Shown in pieces: positions 54,618 to 63,390 of a stretch of 64,000 nt of DNA. The notes beneath the pieces are model-generated. The model was not told the origin of the DNA. It searched no databases and was given only the letters and a program-made list of their open reading frames with translations. Position numbers and translations under genes: made by a program. Location: positions 1 through 64,000 of the forward strand of contig CAWGOZ010000020.1 in the NCBI GenBank assembly GCA_963824345.1, given 5' to 3'. This DNA comes from Palsa-89 sp963824345. GTDB lineage: Bacteria; Acidobacteriota; Terriglobia; Bryobacterales; Bryobacteraceae. How positions within the stretch are numbered: position 1 is the first letter of the stretch; every line of letters starts with the position of its first letter.

Positions 54618-55942
54618 TGTTTCTGATCCGCCGATTCGTCTACGCCTTGCGCATCTGGTGGTTCGATTTACTTTTCCATCCGCTGGTAGGGTGGCCTGCC
54701 TCCCTGTTATGCTTCGCCCTATCCAACGTCCTGAGGCATTGGAGGCCTGCATGGTCCCTCTCGCTGCTATGCAGGTCCCACTGTATCCTGTTGCGGATCG
54801 GGCAGAGCCGCGGCCCTTTCGATGTAGGGCTGAACAGGCTGATTGAGCGGAGTCTGAAGCGGGCCATTGCGCCCGCTGAACTGGTGGAGTCCCTCGCCGC
54901 CCGGCAAACTTGTGTCGAGCGGATTGACCTCACGGCCTCTCAAATGGCGGGACTGGTGCTGAAAACCCCTCGATATGAGGGCGGCCGCGTCGTGGAAAGA
55001 GGTGCACTTCTGCTCAAGAACACGGAGCGTTTGGATTCGTTCCGGCGCTGCGCGAAAATGCTCCCAATCCTGGAGCGCTACAACCTGATCTTGGAGCCAA
55101 GCTGGTCCGCGTATGCAAATCGCAAGCTGCTGTCATTCTGCATTTTTCGCCAGCATCCCATAATCGTGCTGGCGCCTTGCCAAGCGGACTATCGGTTTCT
55201 GGTTGTCCTGAACTCGAACCTGCGGCCTTTCCCCGCCGGCGCCGGCGATTGGGTGGACCCCAGGATCTTTCGCCCTCTGGGCGGACGGGAAAAGCCGTTT
55301 GATGCTGTGATGGTGGCCAGATGGACGCTGTTGAAACGCCATCATGTGTTGTTGCGCGCGCTTCAGCGCATCGGCGATCCGTCCTTTCGAGTGGCCTTCG
55401 TTGCTCCCAACATACCCGGCGACACCGATCGGGAGCCGATCCTGGCGGTGATGCGGAAACTCCATCTCGGGCGCCAGGTAACCGTATTCGAGGACCTGGA
55501 ACCAGCGGCCGTTAACGAGGTTCTGAACCAGTCCAAAGTCAACGTCCTGTTGTCTCGTCAGGAGGGTAGCAATCGCTCGCTCTTTGAAGGGTTCTTCGCC
55601 GGCGTGCCCGGGCTGGCGCTGGAGAATCACGTTGGCATTCCGCTGACGCACTTCACTCCACAAACCGGGCGGCTGATCGCGGAGCATGACTTAGCGGATG
55701 CATTGCTTTATTTCCGGGCGCACTGGTCTCGATTCGCCCCCAGGGCGTGGGCGCTGGGCAACATCGCGCCTCACCTGACAACGCAAAAGCTGAATTTTGT
55801 TCTTCAGAAGCTGGCGGAGGAAAGACGCGAACCGTGGACACGGGATATCGTCTGTAAGTGCAATTGTCCGGAGTTACGCTATTACCCCGACGACAGCGCG
55901 GGACGAGGACTCTCGACAATGGCAGACCTTCTGGCGCAGTGA
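54617..55942 (+). CDS. Glycosyltransferase, GT-B fold (family 4-like)
   Basis: 441 residues from the ATG overlapping the GT2 stop. The N-terminal 60 residues hold a hydrophobic segment (WWFDLLFHPLVGWPASLLCF). The C-terminal Rossmann half shows VMVARWTLLKRHHVLLRALQ, QVTVFEDLEPAAVNEVL and QEGSNRSLFEGFFAGVPGLA, with the E-x7-E-like nucleotide-sugar site reduced to E-G-S-N-R-S-L-F-E. Sugar and acceptor are unknown. Forms an apparent operon with the GT2 gene. Confidence 0.78.
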   Translation: MFLIRRFVYALRIWWFDLLFHPLVGWPASLLCFALSNVLRHWRPAWSLSLLCRSHCILLRIGQSRGPFDVGLNRLIERSLKRAIAPAELVESLAARQTCVERIDLTASQMAGLVLKTPRYEGGRVVERGALLLKNTERLDSFRRCAKMLPILERYNLILEPSWSAYANRKLLSFCIFRQHPIIVLAPCQADYRFLVVLNSNLRPFPAGAGDWVDPRIFRPLGGREKPFDAVMVARWTLLKRHHVLLRALQRIGDPSFRVAFVAPNIPGDTDREPILAVMRKLHLGRQVTVFEDLEPAAVNEVLNQSKVNVLLSRQEGSNRSLFEGFFAGVPGLALENHVGIPLTHFTPQTGRLIAEHDLADALLYFRAHWSRFAPRAWALGNIAPHLTTQKLNFVLQKLAEERREPWTRDIVCKCNCPELRYYPDDSAGRGLSTMADLLAQ

Positions 55943-55987
55943 CCAAGGCGCGCCGGCTGGCGCGCTCGCTGCAGCCTGCCGATCGGT

Positions 55988-57673
55988 TTAATGGGCCTCG
56001 GCGTAGATGCGCTGGACCAGGCCCGTTACGTTCGTACTCGGCCAGTCCGCATATTTGTTCTTTAACTCGAGGCTGAGCTCTCTGCCGGCATCCTCCGCCG
56101 AAGTGCCTTGCCGCTGGAGGGCCAGCGCGCGCGCCTGAACATCGCTGAGAAAGCTCCGCTCGGAAGCAATCAACGAGCCGTCGCCGGCCGGGCTGTGATC
56201 CGGCAGAACGTACCGCACGTTAAGCGCGGCGAGTTTGTCGAGAACGGCGATCCAACTGGACGACGTTCCTCCATCGGCGGCAATGCCGGGGACCACTTTA
56301 TTCTGCACGATATCGCCCGAGACCAGCGTTCGGTCGGGTTCGACGAACGTCAGCTCGTCGCCCTTGGTGTGGCCTGCGCCGAGCCACAGCAGCCGAGCCG
56401 TTACGCCGCCGCCCAGATCGAGCTTGGCTTCGTCCTGGAAAAGAATGTCGGGAGTACGAAGGTGAAGATCCTTGAGCAATTCCGCGTTCTGCGCCGACAT
56501 GTTACGGAAGCGCTCGACGATTTCAAGGCCGTGCTGTTCCATTTCCTGCTGCTGCACTGTATTGCGGATCAGAATGGTACCCGCCGGGAAGCCCGGTTCA
56601 CCGCCGGCGTGCTCGGGATGAAAATGCGTGGTGGTGAGGAAAAGCTTGGGACCCTTGGAAAGCCTGACCGCCACGCGCGCCACCGTGGCTCCGTTGCGCG
56701 GCCCGAGGCCGGTGTCGACCACCAGCGCGGCGCGATCGCCCACGATAATGGCGATGTTAGGAAATCCCATGATGGCCCAGACATGCTCGGATATTTTGAC
56801 TGTGTCTTCGCTTAGGAGAGGCTGCCGCATCTGGGTGGCAAGCGGCAGCGGCCCTTGCGGCGTGGCGGGGCCGGCAGCGACGGAAGTTTGATAGCTCAAC
56901 GTTTCCATCCAGCTTCCATCGCGCTTGACCCACACTCGAGTAACGTGCAGCGGCTTCCCCCGATCGGGCTGATGCTCCGAGGTCATCAAAACCACGTCGC
57001 CGAAATCGAACATGCGGGCCGCCAGAAGCGGCGTGGGAGCAACGCCCGCCATCTTCGAGTGGTCGAAGTCTTCCATCCGGCCGCGCTTGTCGTAGAGTTT
57101 ATTGCTATTCGAGCTTGCCGCCACGAACTCATCCGCCACCAGCGTGGCGAAGACCGCCGAATTGTGGGCCATGGCCGCCGTCTCCAGTTTCGAATACGCT
57201 GTCACCACTTGCCGCTCGGCTTCGTTCTTCGGGTGGTACGGGACGGTCTTGCAGGGGTTCTCGCACTCGTTCCCCGCTCCTGGCGCGAAGGAAGGCGGCG
57301 CATCCAGCGACAACACTTCCTGATAGACCATGGCCGTCCAGCCTGCCGGGCGCTTCGCCCAAACCCGCAGCACGTGCGTTCTGCCGAGGTTCGCTTGCAC
57401 ATCCCCGAGTTCGCCATAGGCGTATTGTTTTAGCTGAGCTTCACTCTGGTTGACGATCGCGAGCTTAGGCGGATCTCGCAAAACGTCCGCTTTGGTCAGG
57501 GTCTTTCCGTCCGAGTCCGTCCAGGTAAAATCCGAGTCGAGAAGTTTTTCGAGCGCGGCCTTATCCGCGCGTGCCGCGGCCCGGACAAAGGCGCGATCGG
57601 CCTGAAGCATTGCCTGATCCGGCTGGGCGGCGCAAGCCAGCGTTGCCCATAAAACAACAAGCAGAACTCGCAT
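55988..57673 (-). CDS. Metallo-beta-lactamase-fold protein fused to two SnoaL/DUF4440-like domains
   Basis: 561 residues. A signal peptide (RVLLVVLWATLACA) is followed by two NTF2-like modules, at about 20-130 (AFVRAAARADKAALEKLLDS, FTWTDSDGKTL) and 150-265 (VFATLVADEFVAASSN, HVTRVWVKRDGSWM), then an MBL domain from about 295. Metal motif: TTTHFHPEHAGG, i.e. HxHxEH instead of the usual HxHxDH; then GAGHTKGDE, SGDIV and LPDHSP. The Glu might still bind metal. Enzyme activity is not predictable. Confidence 0.8.
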   Translation of the reverse strand: MRVLLVVLWATLACAAQPDQAMLQADRAFVRAAARADKAALEKLLDSDFTWTDSDGKTLTKADVLRDPPKLAIVNQSEAQLKQYAYGELGDVQANLGRTHVLRVWAKRPAGWTAMVYQEVLSLDAPPSFAPGAGNECENPCKTVPYHPKNEAERQVVTAYSKLETAAMAHNSAVFATLVADEFVAASSNSNKLYDKRGRMEDFDHSKMAGVAPTPLLAARMFDFGDVVLMTSEHQPDRGKPLHVTRVWVKRDGSWMETLSYQTSVAAGPATPQGPLPLATQMRQPLLSEDTVKISEHVWAIMGFPNIAIIVGDRAALVVDTGLGPRNGATVARVAVRLSKGPKLFLTTTHFHPEHAGGEPGFPAGTILIRNTVQQQEMEQHGLEIVERFRNMSAQNAELLKDLHLRTPDILFQDEAKLDLGGGVTARLLWLGAGHTKGDELTFVEPDRTLVSGDIVQNKVVPGIAADGGTSSSWIAVLDKLAALNVRYVLPDHSPAGDGSLIASERSFLSDVQARALALQRQGTSAEDAGRELSLELKNKYADWPSTNVTGLVQRIYAEAH

Positions 57674-57713
57674 CAGAACCAATATACGCTGATAAGCTAG
57701 AAGTTCCCTACCA

Positions 57714-58892
57714 ATGAAGCCTTCTCAAATTCCTAAGAATCCCTGCTTTTCCTCCGGACCTTGCGCCAAACGGCCTGGTTGGAGCCTGGACGCGCTCAAG
57801 GACGCGGCGCTCGGGCGATCGCACCGCGCCAAAATCGGCAAGAACAAACTCGCGGAGGTGATCGAGCGCAGCAAGAAAGTGCTGGGCATTCCCGGTGCGT
57901 ACAAGCTCGGCATCGTTCCCGCGTCCGATACGGGCGCGGTTGAAATGGCGCTGTGGTCGCTGCTCGGCGAACGCGGAGTGGACATTCTGGCTTGGGAGGC
58001 ATTTAGCAGCGGCTGGGCCACCGACTGCAAGAGCCAACTCCGGCTGAAAGACCTGCGCGTTTTTCACGCCCCTTACGGCCAGCTTCCCGATCTCAGGCGA
58101 GTGGAGTGGACACGCGATGTGGTCTTCGCCTGGAACGGGACCACTTCCGGCGTGCGGATTCCAAATGGCGACTGGATCGCCCCAGATCGCACCGGGCTCG
58201 CCATCTGCGACGCCACTTCGGCGGTCTTCGCGATGGACATTCCGTGGGACAAGCTGGATGTGGTCACCTGGTCCTGGCAAAAAGTGCTGGGCGGAGAAGG
58301 CGCGCATGGGATGATCGCGCTGAGTCCCAGAGCCGTCCAACGCCTGGAGAGCTTCACGCCGGATCGGCCCTTGCCGAAAATTTTTCAGATGACGAAGGGC
58401 CACGCGAAAGAGCCTGGCAAACTGATCGAGGGAATCTTCGAGGGCGAGACCATCAACACGCCTTCCATGCTCTGCGTGGAGGACGCTCTGGACGGTTTGA
58501 AGTGGGCGGAATCCATCGGCGGTTTGCCGGCGCTGATCTCGCGTTCCCAAGCCAACCTGCACTGTCTCGAAGAGTGGGTCGCGCAATCGTCCTGGGCCGC
58601 ATTCTTGGCCGAAGAAAAGGCCAGCCGGTCGAGCACTTCCATTTGCCTCACGATCAAGGATCCGGCCTTCACCTCGCTCTCCGCCGACGATCAAAGCGCG
58701 CATGCCAAGTCCATCGTGTCGGCGCTGGAGAAAGAACGCGCCGCTTACGATATCGGCTCTTATCGCGATGCGCCGGTTGGTCTGCGGGTGTGGGGTGGCG
58801 CGACGGTGGAGACTTCCGACATCCAGACGCTGCTCCCCTGGCTCGATTGGGCGTACGCTTTGGCCCAGGAATCCTTCGCGCGTGCTTTATGA
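57714..58892 (+). CDS. serC: Phosphoserine aminotransferase (SerC-type)
   Basis: 392 residues, PLP enzyme of the serine pathway (and pyridoxal synthesis), converting 3-phosphohydroxypyruvate with glutamate. N-terminus NPCFSSGPCAKRPGW, PLP lysine about 189 in WSWQKVLGGEGAHGM, INTPSMLCVEDALDGLKW, and GSYRDAPVGLRVWGGATVE are those of the group found in Rhizobiales and some archaea rather than the shorter E. coli type. It is divergent from the MBL gene with a 40-base gap. The amidohydrolase gene follows after nine bases. Confidence 0.88.
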   Translation: MKPSQIPKNPCFSSGPCAKRPGWSLDALKDAALGRSHRAKIGKNKLAEVIERSKKVLGIPGAYKLGIVPASDTGAVEMALWSLLGERGVDILAWEAFSSGWATDCKSQLRLKDLRVFHAPYGQLPDLRRVEWTRDVVFAWNGTTSGVRIPNGDWIAPDRTGLAICDATSAVFAMDIPWDKLDVVTWSWQKVLGGEGAHGMIALSPRAVQRLESFTPDRPLPKIFQMTKGHAKEPGKLIEGIFEGETINTPSMLCVEDALDGLKWAESIGGLPALISRSQANLHCLEEWVAQSSWAAFLAEEKASRSSTSICLTIKDPAFTSLSADDQSAHAKSIVSALEKERAAYDIGSYRDAPVGLRVWGGATVETSDIQTLLPWLDWAYALAQESFARAL

Positions 58893-58901
58893 TGGTGTGT
58901 C

Positions 58902-60641
58902 ATGAGAACCATCCTTCTGCTTTCGGCGTTAGCTGGCATTGCCGGGGCGCAGACGCCCGATTTGATTCTGATTCACGGCAAGATCCTGACCGTTGATGCG
59001 AAGGACTCGGTGGTTGAAGCTGTCGCCATCGCTCAAGGGAAGATTGTCGCGGTAGGGTCCACAGCGGAAATTCAGCGGCGCGCCGGCCCAACGACGCGCG
59101 TAGTGGATCTTCACGGCCTGACCGCGACTCCCGGATTGATTGACACTCATGGACACTACGCCGCCAGTGGCGTGGACGAGCTGTACAGCGTGGTGCTGAA
59201 CGACGTTCAACGAGTGAGCGACGCAGTGGAGAAGATCCGCCAGAAGGCCGCTACGTTAAAGCCCGGCGAATGGCTGGTGGGCGCCGGATGGGACGAAGGC
59301 AAGCTGGCTGAGCGGCGCTACCTGCTGGCTTCCGATCTCGATAAGGTCACGCCCAACAATCCGGTATGGCTGATGCACACCACGGGCCACTACGGCGTCG
59401 CCAACAGCTATGCCCTGAAGCTGGCGCACATCACCGCGTCCACGCCGGACCCACCCATGGGAACCATCGATCGCGATGCCCAAGGCAACCCCACCGGCGT
59501 GCTGAAAGAATCGGCCAAGGACATGATGGTGGCGCTTACTCCGGCCCCGACGCCCGAGCAGTGGCAGCGGGGAATCTTGCATTCCATCGAGGGCTTGCAT
59601 CGCGAAGGCATGACCGCCGTCAAGGACCCGGATCTCAACCCGCCCATGTGGGATGCCTATCGCGAGCTGCTGCGCCAGAATAAATTGGATGAGCGCGTCT
59701 TCGCGCTATGGCACGCGGGCAGCACCCTGGAGTCGGCTCGGCAGGCGCTCGCGATCATTTCCAAACTTCCCAAGCCTCCTGGCTCTTTGGGCGATGGCCT
59801 GTTGCTTTCCGGCGGCGCGAAAATCTATATGGACGGCAGCGGCGGCGGGCGAACGGCTTGGATGCACCAGCCTTGGAATAAGAACCGCACGGAAACCGAC
59901 GGAACGAACGTGGGCTACCCGGCCACCGATCCCCAAATCTATCGCCAGATGGTTCGTTTGTTCCATCAGGCCGGCGTTCACGTCGGCACGCATGCCATCG
60001 GAGACCGCGCGATCGACTGGGTGGTGGATACCTACGCCGAAGTTTTGAAAGAAAAGCCCACGCGCGGACTGCGTCACAGCATCATCCACTGCAACCTCCC
60101 CACCGACCACGCGATCCAAGTGATGGCGTCTTTGCAAAAACAATACGACGCCGGTTATCCCGAGGCGCAAGCGCCGTTCATGTGGTGGATCGGCGACAAC
60201 TACGCAGGCAATTTAGGACCCGAGCGCTCGCTGCATCTGGAGCCCATGAAGACCTGGCTGGCGAAAGGCGTGCGCTGGACGGGCGGGTCAGACTATGACG
60301 TCACTCCCTTTGCCGCCCGCTATGGAATCTGGGCGTCACTCGAACGCGAAACGCTGAAGGGCGTATATGGCGCGCATCCCTTCCGAACGGCCGAAGCCAT
60401 CAACGTCCACACCGCGCTCCGTTCCTACACCGCCTGGGCCGCGCGGCAGTTGTTTCTCGAGGACAAAATCGGCACCATCGAGCCCGGCAAGCAAGCCGAC
60501 ATCGCGGTCTGGGATCACGATCTTTACAGCATGCCCGCGGCGGACATCAAGAACCTGAAGTGCGAGCTGACTCTTTTCAACGGGCGCGTCGTGTATCAGG
60601 ACGCCGCCTCGCCGATCGCCATTCATCCACCCCTGCATTAA
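58902..60641 (+). CDS. YtcJ-type amidohydrolase, secreted
   Basis: 579 residues. Signal peptide MRTILLLSALAGIAGAQ. Amidohydrolase-3 family: GLIDTHGHYAASG with HxH, KEMM-type region GVLKESAKDMM, EGMTAVKDPDLNPP, THAIGDRAIDWVV, HCNLPTD and GGSDYDVTPF. It would hydrolyse an amide or formamide in the periplasm. A TATGAT-like box lies in the end of serC, eight bases before the ATG. The neighbouring serC may be only a chance partner. Confidence 0.85.
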   Translation: MRTILLLSALAGIAGAQTPDLILIHGKILTVDAKDSVVEAVAIAQGKIVAVGSTAEIQRRAGPTTRVVDLHGLTATPGLIDTHGHYAASGVDELYSVVLNDVQRVSDAVEKIRQKAATLKPGEWLVGAGWDEGKLAERRYLLASDLDKVTPNNPVWLMHTTGHYGVANSYALKLAHITASTPDPPMGTIDRDAQGNPTGVLKESAKDMMVALTPAPTPEQWQRGILHSIEGLHREGMTAVKDPDLNPPMWDAYRELLRQNKLDERVFALWHAGSTLESARQALAIISKLPKPPGSLGDGLLLSGGAKIYMDGSGGGRTAWMHQPWNKNRTETDGTNVGYPATDPQIYRQMVRLFHQAGVHVGTHAIGDRAIDWVVDTYAEVLKEKPTRGLRHSIIHCNLPTDHAIQVMASLQKQYDAGYPEAQAPFMWWIGDNYAGNLGPERSLHLEPMKTWLAKGVRWTGGSDYDVTPFAARYGIWASLERETLKGVYGAHPFRTAEAINVHTALRSYTAWAARQLFLEDKIGTIEPGKQADIAVWDHDLYSMPAADIKNLKCELTLFNGRVVYQDAASPIAIHPPLH

Positions 60642-60673
60642 AGGCGGCGCTGCACTAAAGACGAGAGGCATCC

Positions 60674-61070
60674 ATGCGTTTCGTTGCAACTTTCCTCCTG
60701 CTATCAGGTTCGGTTTTCGCCGCGACCGCCGGCGACCCGAGCCCGGATCAAGTTGAAGAGATCAGCGCGAAGTTCGCAGCCAAGGAGGCCGACTTCGCCC
60801 AAGCGCGGACCAACTACACGTACCGCCAGACGGCGCGGGTGATGACGCTGGATGATGGCGGCAACAGCACCGGCAAGTGGGAAGAGGTCACCGACATCGT
60901 GTTCACGGGTTCCGGCCAGCGCATCGAAAAAGTGGCCTACGCTCCGATGAGCAGTTCGTTCTCACCACCGCCGAGTGCCGGTGAAGCCGAAAAAGCTGGA
61001 GCCGGGCAAATGCTATTTCGAGGGCGAGGTTTGGGTGGATGATCGCGACCTGCAAATCGTGAAATCCAGG
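60674..61070 (+). pseudogene. Broken copy of the secreted protein gene at 63391
   Basis: The first 93 codons match 63391 onwards with a few substitutions (MRFVATFLLLSGSVFA; ARTNYTYRQTARVMTLDDGG). Two internal pieces are missing after the KVAYAPMS codons: about 50 bases near 60949, and about 70 near 60975, where the sequence jumps from ACCACCGCCGAG to GTGAAGCCGAAAAAG. Similarity then continues to about 61064 (EVWVDDRDLQIVK) in another frame and stops. The 30-base leader is shared as well. It is a deletion-ridden duplicate. Confidence 0.85.
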
Positions 61071-61165
61071 CATGGCCGCACCCGAGGCCATGAACAGTCC
61101 GATAACGAAGCACGTTTGCATGGTGCCGCCAGTGGGCGCGACTATACACCCACGGCATGCGTCCA

Positions 61166-62911
61166 CTACGCCGAGGCTTCCCTCCCCACTTCATCGGGAC
61201 GCTCCGGACGGTTCCAATGGACGCTTGGCTTCATCCCCGTGAGGCTGCGATACCTTTGCCGGTCGGCCGCCATGGTCAGGTGGCGAACCGCACGGTACGT
61301 TGGAAACGACAGGATGTAACCAGCCACGGCCGCCACCAAGGCTGCCGACAAAAGAACGGCGAGAAGCCGCGAGATGTCCGCAACCCATCTTTGGTGGTCC
61401 TGGAAGCCGATATACTTGAGAGCCCAGTCGAAGGCCGCGCCAACCCAGCCCGACGTTGCGCCGGCCAATACGCCGTTGATCCAATTCTGCGCCAGCATAA
61501 GCGCGGTTGTGTCCTTGGCGAAGAACCACCACAGCGACGCACTCCAGGCAACCGCCCATAACAAGAACACAGGCGCGACAAGGTAGGGGTATTTCTTAAG
61601 GCAACGGATCAGAAACACCTTCTGAGCTCCCGCTTCCAGCTCCTTGCGAATCCGGTCGCGGTTCTTCGTGGTAGCCAGCGCCGGGGGGGAGAACAGCGGG
61701 GGCTCCGCCAGCGGAAGCGCGTGCGATGCCGGATACGCCTCGCGGAGTGGTTCGCAGTACTCGCGAATCTGGGCATCGATGAGCGTATAGCCGTGATACA
61801 TCAGCGCTTCGCGCTCAATCAGACTGAACTGGTCCAGGTCCGTACGAATGCGGGCGACGGCCGGAATGATTTCAGACGGAAGCCGCTGATCGACGCCCCG
61901 GTCCTTGAGATTGAGGAACAGATGCACAAAACCAAAATAGCGGGCCAGGCCGCCGTCCTTATTCCACTGCACCAGGCGATCGAGCAGTTTGGAACGCACC
62001 TGGAATTGAAGGATGCTGTTGACACGGCCGAAAACCGTGGCCTCACCGGAGCTGATGTTGTGAACGGCTTCCAATTGACCGGACGCATCGCTCACCAACA
62101 GAACCTTACCGGCGGAGGTCTCATCCGCTAACCGCTCATGTTCGAGCAGCGCTTCGATGCCTTGGTTGTCGGCGACCCCACCGTCCACGAGCATGTTGCC
62201 GAAAATGTAGGTCGGCGGAAAAAGCACCGGAACACCGGAAGAAGCACCTACCACGCGGGAAAGCGGCAGGTTGTTTTTGTTGGAACACTTCATTTCCGTC
62301 ATGCCGGAATTCGGCTCGCGGGAGAATGAAACGCGTTCTCCGGTAAGCAAGGAGGTCGTGTTCAGGATGATACGAGGACCGTACAAAACCTGTCCGCCGG
62401 CGTGAGATTTCTCCGGCGTCACGCTCGGAAGCTGATCGATCGTGTGCCCATCGTAAAACCATCTGTCATATTCCCGTTGGATCAACTCGGACCGCGCACC
62501 GCTCCGAAATGCCCGCAACACCAGGGTCTTGATAAACAAGATCGGATGGAAAAACGGGGTGAAAATGAGCGCGCGCGTGCGCAGATTGTGGTCCACCGCC
62601 TTGAGGAAATCCTTGGCGATCGATTCGAAAATCGCAACACGCGTCTCCGGATCCCGCCAGCGGCTGGGCTCCTCCAGGCGGAGCCGCGTTTCCATCTCGC
62701 ACACGTAGTACGCCGCGACGATGGAACCGCCGGAAACCGAGGAGATAACGTCAACGTCCTTCATAATGCCTAACTCTTCCAATCTGCGGATGACACCCAG
62801 ATGGAAGATGGCCGCCCGGAACCCGCCGCCCGAGAGCGCGAGGGCAATACGGAACTGCCCACGAGTGCTTTGTCCCGACCTTTCGTCGGAAATCGTGACC
62901 TCAGGAGTCAT
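61166..62911 (-). CDS. Patatin-like phospholipase with C-terminal membrane segments
   Basis: 581 residues. A very strong AAGGAGGG site precedes the ATG. Patatin marks: oxyanion loop ALSGGGFRAAIFHLGV (residues 25-40), nucleophile Ser in ISSVSGGSIVAAYY (about 61) and the dyad Asp in MLVDGGVADNQG (about 240). Two C-terminal hydrophobic stretches (LVAPVFLLWAVAWSASLWWF, LLAVLLSAALVAAVAGYI) would anchor it. It hydrolyses acyl esters of phospholipids. It lies alone between the two copies of a secreted-protein gene. Confidence 0.83.
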   Translation of the reverse strand: MTPEVTISDERSGQSTRGQFRIALALSGGGFRAAIFHLGVIRRLEELGIMKDVDVISSVSGGSIVAAYYVCEMETRLRLEEPSRWRDPETRVAIFESIAKDFLKAVDHNLRTRALIFTPFFHPILFIKTLVLRAFRSGARSELIQREYDRWFYDGHTIDQLPSVTPEKSHAGGQVLYGPRIILNTTSLLTGERVSFSREPNSGMTEMKCSNKNNLPLSRVVGASSGVPVLFPPTYIFGNMLVDGGVADNQGIEALLEHERLADETSAGKVLLVSDASGQLEAVHNISSGEATVFGRVNSILQFQVRSKLLDRLVQWNKDGGLARYFGFVHLFLNLKDRGVDQRLPSEIIPAVARIRTDLDQFSLIEREALMYHGYTLIDAQIREYCEPLREAYPASHALPLAEPPLFSPPALATTKNRDRIRKELEAGAQKVFLIRCLKKYPYLVAPVFLLWAVAWSASLWWFFAKDTTALMLAQNWINGVLAGATSGWVGAAFDWALKYIGFQDHQRWVADISRLLAVLLSAALVAAVAGYILSFPTYRAVRHLTMAADRQRYRSLTGMKPSVHWNRPERPDEVGREASA

Positions 62912-62993
62912 ACGATTCCCTCCTTTTTTAGAGAATGACGGAGATTATATCAATCATCAAGCTCCTCGGCACGGCTCACGGCGCGGCTACCGC

Positions 62994-63286
62994 CTAATTT
63001 CGAACCTTGATCAGCGTTCTTTTCTGTGTAATTAGCCCGCTGTGGGCCGCTGCGATCGGCTGGCCGCCATCGGCAGGAGAGGACGGTATGACCACGTTAA
63101 ATTGAAACTCTGCCGGTGTCGACGTTGGCCCGAAGCCGTTGGGATGGATCAGCGCGTCTCACCCGGTTTCGCGGAGTAGACCCATAATGCGGTGTTCGAA
63201 GGCGCGGATTGTGCCATCCCGACGGCTCCGCAGAGAACTGCGACCGCCAACCGCGCGCTCGAGAGACGGCCTTTGGTGCAACTCAT
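62994..63286 (-). pseudogene. Small secreted protein gene with one frameshift
   Basis: An ATG at 63286 with a GGAGG site eight bases before it starts MSCTKGRLSSARLAVAVLCG, a signal peptide, and reads on to WVYSAKPGETR. From there the neighbouring frame continues LIHPNGFGPTSTPAEFQFNV, VIPSSPADGGQPIAAAHSGL and ends at 62994 with TLIKVRN. One base has been lost near 63155. The family is not recognised. The rest of the 62912-63390 interval holds nothing else I can see. Confidence 0.5.
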
Positions 63287-63390
63287 TTGCGTGGACCTCC
63301 AGGAAGGAAGGTTACCATCCGCGACGGCAACGCTACCAGGCGCAACCGGCCCGCAAACTCCGGCGCTACACTAAAAGACGAGAGGCATCC

